Assembly: GCA_019120115.1 (NCBI GenBank) | Contig: DWVS01000132.1 | Coordinates: 1 to 6,878, forward strand | Direction: 5' to 3' | Length of the DNA stretch: 6,878 nt | Source: Eisenbergiella intestinigallinarum | GTDB lineage: Bacteria; Bacillota; Clostridia; Lachnospirales; Lachnospiraceae | Shown: positions 1 to 5,546 of the stretch, one piece after another | How the letters are laid out: each line of letters starts with the position of its first letter | How positions within the stretch are numbered: the first letter of the stretch is position 1 | Made by a program: the position numbers and the translations under genes | Notes under the pieces: model-generated | The model's input: only the letters and a program-made list of their open reading frames with translations | Databases searched by the model: none | What the model was told of the DNA's origin: nothing

Positions 1-659
1 TCCACGCACTGGCTCACAGAATCCACGCTCACCAGCTCGGCGCCGTAGCTCTCCGCCATCCGTCCCCAGCTGCTGGTCAGATTCTGCGCCGCGCGTTTGC
101 CCGCCAGATCCTCAAAGCTGTTGATATCCGTATTGGACTGCGCCACCATCAGCGCGCCGTGCACATAGGTATAGGGCTCTGAAAAGTCATATTTCTCCGC
201 CCGTTCGTCTGAATATTCCACCTCGTTGACCACGATATCCACACGGCCGGAATCCATGGCCGCAAACAGGGAATCCCATTCCGCTTCCATGAACTGCGCC
301 TCCACGCCGAGGTGTTCCGCGATTCCCTGTGCCACCTCCACGTCGAAGCCCACGAGCTCGCCGCTTTCGTCATGATAGCTGTTAGGGGAATAGGTTCCTT
401 CCGTACCGATGATCAGGGTTCCTCTTTCCAGAACCGTATCAAGCAGATCGGTTTCCCCGGAATCGGACGATGTTGTTTCCGCCGCATTCTGTGTCGCTTC
501 TTCGGAAGCTGCTTCACTCGCCGCCGCTTCTGAAACGCTTTCCGCCGCTGTCTGCGCGGTCTGCGTCTCTTCGCTGCTCTGGCCGCAGGCTGAGAGGCTG
601 ACCGCTGCCAGCATGCCTGCCAGAAGGAATCCCATTACTTTTCTTTTTCTGTTTTTCAT
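1..659 (-). CDS. Amino acid ABC transporter substrate-binding lipoprotein, partial (C-terminus off window)
   Basis: Extracytoplasmic receptor that would capture a polar amino acid and deliver it to the permease and ATPase encoded just upstream. The first 219 codons are present and the frame is still open at base 1; family members are usually 260-290 residues, so the last part is missing. Residues 1-25 form a lipoprotein signal: basic KNRKRK, a hydrophobic stretch, then lipobox LSAC with Cys25 as the lipidated residue. Residues 27-68 are a low-complexity Ala/Ser/Glu/Thr linker. The family 3 solute-binding domain starts near residue 72: RGTLIIGTEGTYSP (79-92), GFDVEVAQ (104-111), EWDSLFAAMDSGRVD (127-141) and SDERAEKYDFSEPYTY (150-165), where Arg153 is the likely ligand carboxylate contact. 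From memory this last segment closely resembles E. coli FliY/TcyJ, so cystine is the favoured substrate, but this is inference. The ATG at 657-659 has GAGGAGA (663-669) just upstream. Confidence 0.93.
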   Translation of the reverse strand, partial: MKNRKRKVMGFLLAGMLAAVSLSACGQSSEETQTAQTAAESVSEAAASEAASEEATQNAAETTSSDSGETDLLDTVLERGTLIIGTEGTYSPNSYHDESGELVGFDVEVAQGIAEHLGVEAQFMEAEWDSLFAAMDSGRVDIVVNEVEYSDERAEKYDFSEPYTYVHGALMVAQSNTDINSFEDLAGKRAAQNLTSSWGRMAESYGAELVSVDSVSQCV

Positions 660-662
660 AAT

Positions 663-669
663 TCTCCTC
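663..669 (-). promoter_or_regulatory. Ribosome binding site of the substrate-binding protein gene
   Basis: The minus strand reads GAGGAGA, 3 nt before the ATG at 659, with the GGAG core a little further away. It supports the chosen start and gives the lipoprotein gene its own translation signal, as expected for a receptor made in excess over the membrane parts. Confidence 0.7.
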
Positions 670-687
670 TTTCCGCCGTCTGCAGCG

Positions 688-752
688 CAGCCGTTTCTAA
701 CGGCAGCAGTTTCTAACGACAGCCGTTCCTGACGCCAGCCGACTTTTGACGG
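688..752 (-). repeat. Four imperfect 16-17 bp tandem repeats with hairpin potential
   Basis: Plus-strand units are 688-703 (cagccgtttctaacgg), 704-719 (cagcagtttctaacga), 720-735 (cagccgttcctgacgc) and 736-752 (cagccgacttttgacgg). They lie in the 113 bp gap between the ATPase stop and the lipoprotein ribosome binding site. Unit 1 with flanking bases forms a perfect 6 bp stem with a 3 nt loop (690-695 with 699-704); the other units keep only parts of this pairing. On the minus strand no U-run follows, so this is not a standard terminator. An mRNA-stabilising or processing element between cistrons is possible; no function is shown. Confidence 0.75.
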
Positions 753-772
753 CAATCATCTTTTATTTTTAC

Positions 773-1564
773 TTATTCAGCTGCAGTATCCGCATCCTCT
801 TTTTCATGGAAGAGGCGTAAAAATGCTTTCGTCCGTTCCTCCTTCGGATTCCCGAAGAAATCCGCAGAAGCCGCTTCCTCCTCCACCACGCCGTTTTCCA
901 TGAAGATCACCCGGTTGGAAACGTTTCTTGCAAAGCCCATTTCATGGGTGACCACCAGCATGGTGCGGCCCTCCTGGGCCAGACGGCGCATCACGGCGAG
1001 CACCTCTCCGGTCAGCTCCGGGTCCAGCGCGGACGTCGGCTCATCGAAGAAAATGATCTCCGGATCTGTTGCCATCGCGCGGGCGATGGCAACCCGCTGC
1101 TGCTGTCCGCCGGAAAGCTGGGCCGGATAGTAATCGTACCGGTCGGAAAGTCCCACCTTATCAAGGGTCTCCCGTCCCGTCTGTTCCGCACGGCTTTTCG
1201 GGATCTTCCTCGCCACGATCAGTCCTTCCGTCACATTCTGCAGAGCTGTTTTATTGGCGAACAGGTTGTAATTCTGAAACACGAAGCCTGTGCGTCTGCG
1301 CAGCCCCGCCGCTTCTTTGCGGCTCACATGACCGAACCGGTAAAGCTGTCCGTCAAAGGTCATGGTTCCGGCATCCGCCATCTCCAGAAAATTCATACAG
1401 CGAAGCAGCGTCGTTTTTCCGGAGCCGCTCGGCCCCACAATGGCGATCACATCGCCCCGGTTCACCGTCAGGTCAACGCCCTTCAGGACCTCCAGGCTGC
1501 CAAAGGATTTGCGGATTCCCTTCACTTCCAGCATGCTGTCCGTTTCCATTCTGTCTCTTTCCAT
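773..1564 (-). CDS. Polar amino acid (cystine-type) ABC transporter ATP-binding protein
   Basis: Cytoplasmic ATPase that powers the importer, 263 residues, slightly longer than the usual 240-250. All motifs are intact: Walker A GPSGSGKTT (44-52), Q-loop Gln97 in FVFQNYNLF, ABC signature LSGGQQQR (150-157), Walker B IIFFDEP (170-176) with catalytic Glu175, D-loop SALD (178-181) and switch His207 in VVTHEMGFA. The sequence is typical of the GlnQ/TcyC/ArtP group. The ATG at 1562-1564 was chosen because GGAGGTGA sits 7 nt (from GGAGG) upstream; this adds ten residues before the MLEVKGI start seen in most relatives, so Met6 or Met11 are less likely alternatives. The start is only 4 bp after the permease stop and the ribosome binding site covers that stop, so the two are probably translationally coupled. 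Confidence 0.96.
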   Translation of the reverse strand: MERDRMETDSMLEVKGIRKSFGSLEVLKGVDLTVNRGDVIAIVGPSGSGKTTLLRCMNFLEMADAGTMTFDGQLYRFGHVSRKEAAGLRRRTGFVFQNYNLFANKTALQNVTEGLIVARKIPKSRAEQTGRETLDKVGLSDRYDYYPAQLSGGQQQRVAIARAMATDPEIIFFDEPTSALDPELTGEVLAVMRRLAQEGRTMLVVTHEMGFARNVSNRVIFMENGVVEEEAASADFFGNPKEERTKAFLRLFHEKEDADTAAE

Positions 1565-1568
1565 CCCG

Positions 1569-1576
1569 TCACCTCC
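1569..1576 (-). promoter_or_regulatory. Ribosome binding site of the ATPase gene, overlapping the permease stop
   Basis: The minus strand reads GGAGGTGA, nearly a full anti-16S match. Its last three bases are the TGA stop of the permease, and the ATPase ATG follows after 4 nt. This geometry points to stop-start coupling and equal expression of permease and ATPase. Confidence 0.8.
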
Positions 1577-2246
1577 GTTTTCCGCCGTAGAAATCGAGCT
1601 TTTTCTCCCCGATCCTCTGCAGCTTCGTCAGCACCGTGCAGAACAGCAGGTAGATGATTCCCACTTCTATGTAAAGCGCCAGCGATTCAAAGGTGCGCGC
1701 CACAATCCGCTGCGTCGCCATGAACATCTCCACCACCGTGATATTGGCCGCCAGAGAGGTGTCCTTCACCAGCCCGATGAGGGAATTGGACAGGGGCGGG
1801 AATGCAGTACGCATGGCCTGGGGCAGAATGATTCTGCGAATGATCTGCAGATAACTCATGCCCACGCACTGTCCGGCCTCCATCTGTCCGGCGGGAACGG
1901 ATTCCAGCGCGGCCCGGATGGTCTCCGAGCAGTAGGCTCCCTGATTAATGGAAAATACCAGCACCGCCGCCGGGAACGGGTCAATGAGAATTCCCACGTT
2001 CGGCAGGCCGTAAAACACTACGAAAAGCTGTACCAGAAGGGGTGTACCCCGAATTACCCATACGTAAAAACGGGCGAGCTGCTTCAGCCCCTGTATATTG
2101 GCAAACTGCACCAGAGCGGTAACGACGGCGATCATGAGCCCGATGGCAAAAGAGATAGCCGTCAGAGGCAGCGTCATCGTCAGCCCCGGTATGAGGATCG
2201 TCCCGAAGGATTCAATCATCAAGTCCAGGATCCTGTTGCCGGTCAT
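1569..2246 (-). CDS. Polar amino acid (cystine-type) ABC transporter permease
   Basis: Inner-membrane channel subunit of the importer, 225 residues, normal for the HisM/GlnP/TcyB family. Hydrophobic segments fall near residues 20-46, 60-80, 92-108, 150-160 and 188-207. Family marks are ARFYVWVIRGTPLL (58-71), the EAA coupling loop EAGQCVGM...ILPQA (123-144) that docks on the ATPase, and PPLSNSLIGLVKDTSLAANI (150-169). The RGTPLLVQLF, PPLSNS and KDTSLAA segments resemble remembered TcyB and E. coli TcyL sequences, which favours cystine, though other polar amino acids cannot be excluded. The start is fixed at ATG 2244-2246 because an in-frame TGA lies 9 nt upstream. The ribosome binding site there is weak (AAGGA about 14 nt away), unlike the strong sites of the next two genes. 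It is the first gene of its transcription unit, downstream of a candidate promoter. Confidence 0.95.
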   Translation of the reverse strand: MTGNRILDLMIESFGTILIPGLTMTLPLTAISFAIGLMIAVVTALVQFANIQGLKQLARFYVWVIRGTPLLVQLFVVFYGLPNVGILIDPFPAAVLVFSINQGAYCSETIRAALESVPAGQMEAGQCVGMSYLQIIRRIILPQAMRTAFPPLSNSLIGLVKDTSLAANITVVEMFMATQRIVARTFESLALYIEVGIIYLLFCTVLTKLQRIGEKKLDFYGGKRR

Positions 2247-2288
2247 TGTTTCTGCTCACTTCCTTCCCATTTTTTCATTTCGTATTGT

Positions 2289-2317
2289 AGTATAGCTCTC
2301 ACCATCAAAAATAGCAA
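2289..2317 (-). promoter_or_regulatory. Candidate sigma-A promoter for the ABC transporter operon
   Basis: Minus strand: -35 TTGCTA (2312-2317, 4 of 6 consensus bases), 17 bp spacer, -10 TATACT (2289-2294, 5 of 6). Transcription would start near 2282, about 36 nt before the permease ATG. It lies in the AT-rich part of the gap after the preceding gene's terminator, where a new promoter is needed. Confidence 0.55.
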
Positions 2318-2338
2318 ATATTTATCACGAATGGTCTG

Positions 2339-2395
2339 CCATAGAATTAAGCTATGGATGCCGTCTGGAGATGTGCTGTGGGAATGTACTGTACA
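2339..2395. other. Inverted repeats upstream of the transporter promoter, possible operators
   Basis: Two perfect inverted repeats sit between the preceding terminator and the -35 box. One has 6 bp arms (2339-2344 and 2352-2357) around a 7 nt centre. The other is the 11 bp palindrome tgtactgtaca (2385-2395). Neither is followed by a T-run. They could bind a regulator such as a sulfur- or amino-acid-responsive repressor, but I do not recognise either as a named operator. Confidence 0.3.
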
Positions 2396-2402
2396 GGTGC
2401 AT

Positions 2403-2452
2403 AAAGAAAAACGGCTCCGCTCCAAAGCTTTCCGCTTCAGAATGGAACCGTT
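2403..2452 (-). terminator. Rho-independent terminator after the HPr-like gene
   Basis: On the minus strand a 9 bp stem (2444-2452 with 2410-2418, one G-U pair) is followed by TTTTTCTTT. The loop is long (25 nt) but holds a small inner AAGC/GCTT pairing. It starts about 40 nt past the stop codon and separates the HPr-like gene from the transporter operon. Confidence 0.75.
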
Positions 2453-2492
2453 CTTCCGGTATTATTTTTAAGGGGGTAACTGCTGCGGCAGG

Positions 2493-2732
2493 CTAAGCCG
2501 CAATCCTATAATTTTTCACCGCGTTCAGAACATCTTCTCTCTCTTCTCTCGGATTTACGAAAAGCAGTTCAAATTCTTTTCCAATGCCAAGCGCAAACAC
2601 ACCGAGAATGGATTTCGCATCCACAGTAACGCTTCCCAGGGTCAAATCATATTCTCCCTCAAACTGTCTCATGGTCTGAACAAAATTCTCCGCATCTTCC
2701 GGAGTTTTCAGGTAAATTTTTACAGATTCCAT
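2493..2732 (-). CDS. HPr-like protein lacking the phosphocarrier histidine
   Basis: A 79-residue cytoplasmic protein of the HPr fold. The clearest match is VTVDAKSILGVFALGIGKEFEL (35-56), which corresponds to the HPr segment around the regulatory serine (KSIMGVMSLG in B. subtilis); Ser41 aligns with HPr Ser46. True HPr carries the phosphorylated His15 in an IHARPA motif; here the corresponding region reads LKTPEDAENF (8-17) and the whole protein has no histidine. It therefore cannot pass phosphate from enzyme I to sugar permeases. Helix-like AENFVQTMRQF (14-24) and a C-terminal helix EEREDVLNAVKNY (63-75) fit the rest of the fold. The ATG at 2730-2732 is 9 nt after GGAGG (2742-2746), and the stop is TAG. 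It appears to be a single-gene unit with its own promoter and terminator. A regulatory role is inference; paralogues of this kind are often annotated simply as HPr family. Confidence 0.85.
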   Translation of the reverse strand: MESVKIYLKTPEDAENFVQTMRQFEGEYDLTLGSVTVDAKSILGVFALGIGKEFELLFVNPREEREDVLNAVKNYRIAA

Positions 2733-2741
2733 TGTGCCATT

Positions 2742-2746
2742 CCTCC
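2742..2746 (-). promoter_or_regulatory. Ribosome binding site that sets the HPr-like start
   Basis: GGAGG on the minus strand lies 9 nt before the ATG at 2732. A second, out-of-frame ATG at 2738-2740 is only a few bases after this site and too close to be used, so the 79-residue reading stands. Confidence 0.7.
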
Positions 2747-2776
2747 GATTTTTTAATGCTTAATTCCCTTTTCGAC

Positions 2777-2808
2777 ATTATATTACAAAAAAATTTTTCT
2801 TCCGTCAG
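2777..2808 (-). promoter_or_regulatory. Candidate promoter of the HPr-like gene
   Basis: A perfect -10 TATAAT (2777-2782) on the minus strand stands in an AT-rich stretch about 45 bp before the start codon. The only -35-like match is CTGACG (2803-2808, 4 of 6) with a long 20 bp spacer, so the -35 is doubtful. The proposed -35 falls within the terminator hairpin of the upstream gene. Confidence 0.45.
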
Positions 2809-2858
2809 GGGGAATTTTTTAAGAAAAGGGGAATTTTCTGCACAATTTTTCCCCTGAC
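2804..2858 (-). terminator. Terminator region after the response regulator, with two alternative hairpins
   Basis: On the minus strand GTCAGGGGAA (2858-2849) can pair with two downstream partners. The near one is TTCCCC (2833-2828), giving a 6 bp stem followed by TTTTCTT. The far one is CCCCTGAC (2811-2804), an 8 bp perfect stem with a 39 nt loop, followed further on by an A- then T-rich run. Either would end the glmM-kinase-regulator transcript, 24 nt past the regulator's stop codon. Confidence 0.6.
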
Positions 2859-2881
2859 CGCAGCTGCCGTCTGGAATCCGT

Positions 2882-4411
2882 TCAGGGACTCATTTTACGG
2901 TATTCCGCCGGCAGCACGCCCACTTCTTCTTTAAATACTCTGCTCATATACTTGGGATCAGAGAAACCGGTCATCGCGGCGATTTTGGTCAGGTTCAGGG
3001 TCGTTCCGATCAGAAGCGTTTTCACTTTTTCCACCTTCAGACGTCTTAAATCCTCAGAAAAGGAAAGCCCGGTTTCCTTCTTATACTGACGGCTCAGGTA
3101 TTCGGGAGATACGGAAAGCTGCCTCGCCGCCTCCTCCAGTGTGATCTGGCTTCCATAGTATTCCTCGATCAGCCGCTTCGCTTTCTGAATCAGAGGCGAA
3201 AAGCTTCGGCGGCTGTCCTTCTTTTTCCGTATGACAAACTGAAACAGCGCCTGGAGAATCTCTTCCATTTTTTCCCATGTAAGGGCGTTCATCACTTCGG
3301 CAAGCACACTCTGCAGCTTCAGCCCGCTTTCCTCAAGAACCATATATTCTCTCGCGGTGTTTACGATGGTCCAAAGGAAAATAAGCACATTTTCCTTAAT
3401 TTCCTTCGGATCATGGTGTTCCTTCTGGCAGGCGGTTATCAGCTCTGTCATACAGGCAGAGAAATCGTCCGCGTTTCTGCGGATCACGGCACGCTTCAGC
3501 CGTACGTTCATCTCAGGCGGATACCCCAGCGGAAAGACCTGAACGGAACGAACCGTCCGTTCAGACACCAGCGCTCCTGCTCCCAGCGTCAGGCGCCAGT
3601 CCATGATCCGGTAAAGCCGCTTTCCCGCCTCAGCCAGTTCAAAGATGCCGCTGCAGTCCGTCCAGGCGCAGAGCGCCCGGTTTCCGGTATTGGTCTCCAG
3701 CATGGGTACCACCACAGAGGCGAAATATCCCTCCCAGTCCTTTCCTTCCTGCATATGGTAAACGAGCATGGAAAAATGAAAATGCTCCCCGAAGCTGGTC
3801 ACCACACTGTCGAAACCATCTGCATGCCCGGATACCTCATCAAGGATCCGGGCGGTGATGTCCCTGTTCTTTTCAAAATCGGAACCGAGCCACACCACGA
3901 AAAGGCCCAGAGGGTCCCTTTCTTCAATCTGATAGGTCGTTTTCAGCGCAGATACCGTTTCCTCCGACCGGGTCAGGATTCCGGTCATCGCGCCCCGCAC
4001 CATGTTCTCCCGGTTCAGAAGCACATCCCGCTTTTCATCCCCGCGAAGCTTTCTCTCCGCCGTCTCCATTGCCCGTTTCAGTTCCCCGATCCGCACAGGC
4101 TTGAGCAGATAACTCTGTACGCCAAGCTCCAGCGCCTGCTTCGCGTAGCTGAAATCCGAATAAGCGGTCAGAATCATCGCCTGACAGACGATCCCCTCTT
4201 TTCTCAGCTCCCCCAGCATGGTCAGGCCGTCCATATCCGGCATGCGGATATCCAGAAGGATCACGTCCGGCTTCAGCGTCCTGATCAGTTCCAGGCCTTC
4301 CCTGCCGTCCGCCGCTTTTCCGATCACTTCATAAGAAGGATTCAGCTTCTTCAGAATCCCCTCCATCCCTTCCCGGATCGCTGCCTCGTCTTCCACGATT
4401 ATTATTTTCAA
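2882..4411 (-). CDS. AraC-family (YesN-type) two-component response regulator, TTG start
   Basis: Cytoplasmic DNA-binding regulator of 509 residues, usual size for the YesN group. The receiver domain (about 1-120) has the acidic pair Glu7-Asp8, phosphoacceptor Asp54 in ILLDIRMPDMDG, Thr82 and Lys104-Pro105. A long middle region (about 125-400) has no motif I recognise, as is normal in this group. The C-terminal AraC domain (405-509) has two helix-turn-helix units, about 425-446 (LEEAARQLSVSPEYLSRQYK) and about 475-505 (IAAMTGFSDPKYMSRVFKEE). The start is TTG at 4409-4411: it gives the standard MKIIIVEDE opening, has GGAAGGGG (4418-4425) 6 nt away, and an in-frame TGA just upstream excludes an earlier start. 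It overlaps the kinase gene by 83 bp and would be phosphorylated by that kinase. Its target genes are unknown; family members often control nearby transport or carbohydrate genes. Confidence 0.95.
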   Translation of the reverse strand: MKIIIVEDEAAIREGMEGILKKLNPSYEVIGKAADGREGLELIRTLKPDVILLDIRMPDMDGLTMLGELRKEGIVCQAMILTAYSDFSYAKQALELGVQSYLLKPVRIGELKRAMETAERKLRGDEKRDVLLNRENMVRGAMTGILTRSEETVSALKTTYQIEERDPLGLFVVWLGSDFEKNRDITARILDEVSGHADGFDSVVTSFGEHFHFSMLVYHMQEGKDWEGYFASVVVPMLETNTGNRALCAWTDCSGIFELAEAGKRLYRIMDWRLTLGAGALVSERTVRSVQVFPLGYPPEMNVRLKRAVIRRNADDFSACMTELITACQKEHHDPKEIKENVLIFLWTIVNTAREYMVLEESGLKLQSVLAEVMNALTWEKMEEILQALFQFVIRKKKDSRRSFSPLIQKAKRLIEEYYGSQITLEEAARQLSVSPEYLSRQYKKETGLSFSEDLRRLKVEKVKTLLIGTTLNLTKIAAMTGFSDPKYMSRVFKEEVGVLPAEYRKMSP

Positions 4412-5510
4412 TCTTTTCCCCTTCCATCATCGGCAGTCTGAGGGTCACTCTGGTGTACTGCCCCTTCCGGCTTTCAAAAGAAAGCCCTGCTGCCTCCCCA
4501 TAATAAAGCGTCAGTCTCTTTCTGACATTTTCAATACCGAAATGATTCCTCCTGTGATAATTCTTTTCGTTCAGAATCCGTACCATTTCCGGTTCCATTC
4601 CTCTGCCATTGTCCCCGATGGTGACATGAAGCATGTTCTCCCGGACAAGTCCGGTAATCACCAGAATCGGCTGCCGCAGTTTCGCCTCCAGTCCGTGCCG
4701 GATGCTGTTTTCCACCAGAGGCTGCAGAAGCATTTTGTGCATTCCCGCTCCCGCCGCTTCCGAAGAAATATCGCAGAAAATCTGCACCTCATATCCCAGC
4801 TTCTCCTGCTGTAAGCGGATGTACTTTTTCAGCCAGACGATTTCCTTTCCCAGGGTGGTGATTCCTCCCGCATCTTTAATGGCATAACGGAGGATGTCCC
4901 CCAGATCCCCCACCATCTCGCTGATTTCATATTCCTCTCTGGCGATCGCCTTCCAGTTAATGGTATCCAGCGTATTATAGAGAAAATGAGGATCGATCTG
5001 AGCTTCCAGCGCAGAGATCTCCGCGTTCTTCTGTTCTTCGGCCGCCTTTCTCACCTGGGCGAGCAGCTGTTCCGCCTGCTCCGTCATGGAGTTGAACCCT
5101 TCGATAATCTCGCGCATCTCCATCGAAGCCCCTCTGTTCATGGTCAGACGAACGGAATAATCTCCGTTTTCCACCCGCTTCATCCCATCCAGAATCCGGT
5201 CCACGGAAATGATCAGCGGCCGCGTTACAAAGAGAATGAATACGAACACCAGAAGCACCACAACGCCCGCCATTCCCCAGAACAGAACACGAAGCTCATA
5301 CAGCTCCCGGCCATATTCCTCCAGCAATTCCGTCCGTTCTCCCTCTCCCACTTCTTCCGACTCATATCTTCCCGCCGCAGCCGACTGATCTTCCTTCATG
5401 ATCCGCACAAGTCTTCTCTGAAAAAGCAGAGTAAAAATGAGCAGCGGCACGATCATCAAAACGATCAGAAGCACGATCAGCCTGCCGCGCAGTCCCCAAA
5501 GTCTTTTCAT
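4329..5510 (-). CDS. Sensor histidine kinase, YesM/LytS-like His_kinase family, with very short external region
   Basis: Membrane sensor kinase, 393 residues, partner of the overlapping response regulator. Transmembrane helix 1 is about 11-30 and helix 2 about 75-97, leaving only some 45 acidic residues outside the membrane. YesM-type relatives commonly carry a much larger extracellular sensor, so this one probably senses through the membrane or via a partner. HAMP follows (about 97-150), then a coiled stretch and the phosphoacceptor segment ALEAQIDPHFLYNTLDTINW with His175. The ATPase domain has the N-box QPLVENSIRHG (263-273), DNGRGM (300-305) and HFGIENVRKRL (323-333). Conserved sequence ends near RVTLRLPMMEGE (354-364); residues 367-393 are encoded inside the regulator gene and look unlike family sequence. 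The ATG at 5508-5510 is fixed by a TGA a few codons upstream; its ribosome binding site is poor (GGTGA 9 nt away). It lies 36 bp after glmM. Confidence 0.94.
   Translation of the reverse strand: MKRLWGLRGRLIVLLIVLMIVPLLIFTLLFQRRLVRIMKEDQSAAAGRYESEEVGEGERTELLEEYGRELYELRVLFWGMAGVVVLLVFVFILFVTRPLIISVDRILDGMKRVENGDYSVRLTMNRGASMEMREIIEGFNSMTEQAEQLLAQVRKAAEEQKNAEISALEAQIDPHFLYNTLDTINWKAIAREEYEISEMVGDLGDILRYAIKDAGGITTLGKEIVWLKKYIRLQQEKLGYEVQIFCDISSEAAGAGMHKMLLQPLVENSIRHGLEAKLRQPILVITGLVRENMLHVTIGDNGRGMEPEMVRILNEKNYHRRNHFGIENVRKRLTLYYGEAAGLSFESRKGQYTRVTLRLPMMEGEKIENNNRGRRGSDPGRDGGDSEEAESFL
4418..4425 (-). promoter_or_regulatory. Ribosome binding site for the TTG start of the response regulator
   Basis: The minus strand reads GGAAGGGG, 6 nt before TTG at 4411, inside the 3' part of the kinase gene. 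It is the main support for a non-ATG start there and implies that ribosomes translating the kinase pass over the regulator's start. Confidence 0.65.
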
Positions 5511-5546
5511 CCCCTTCTGTCACCGCCCCTGTCATTCACGAAAGCT

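Noticed and set aside
2243..2425. Minus-strand 60-codon frame in the gap before the permease
   Set aside because: Its start lies inside the upstream terminator stem, it has no ribosome binding site, and it runs through the candidate promoter. Only its last 11 codons are of any interest.
944..2471. Long plus-strand open frames opposite the ATPase and permease genes
   Set aside because: They are antisense readings of clear ABC transporter genes. Their translations are rich in His, Arg, Pro and Ser, match no family and lack ribosome binding sites.
2247..2492. Possible T-box or SAM riboswitch before the cystine-type transporter
   Set aside because: The proposed leader is only about 36 nt and the rest of the gap is a terminator and short palindromes. 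No riboswitch core motif is visible.
2484..2502. 6 bp hairpin (TGCGGC/GCCGCA) spanning the stop codon of the HPr-like gene
   Set aside because: No T-run follows on the minus strand and a better terminator lies about 40 nt further on, so I do not call it a terminator.
4329..4411. Kinase C-terminal residues 367-393 as a real extra domain
   Set aside because: This stretch is the out-of-frame reading of the regulator's receiver domain start and does not look like a folded module.
3413..4441. Plus-strand open frame of 342 codons opposite the response regulator
   Set aside because: The minus strand encodes an intact receiver plus AraC domains. The antisense frame has no recognisable domain and is a result of the GC-rich codon use.
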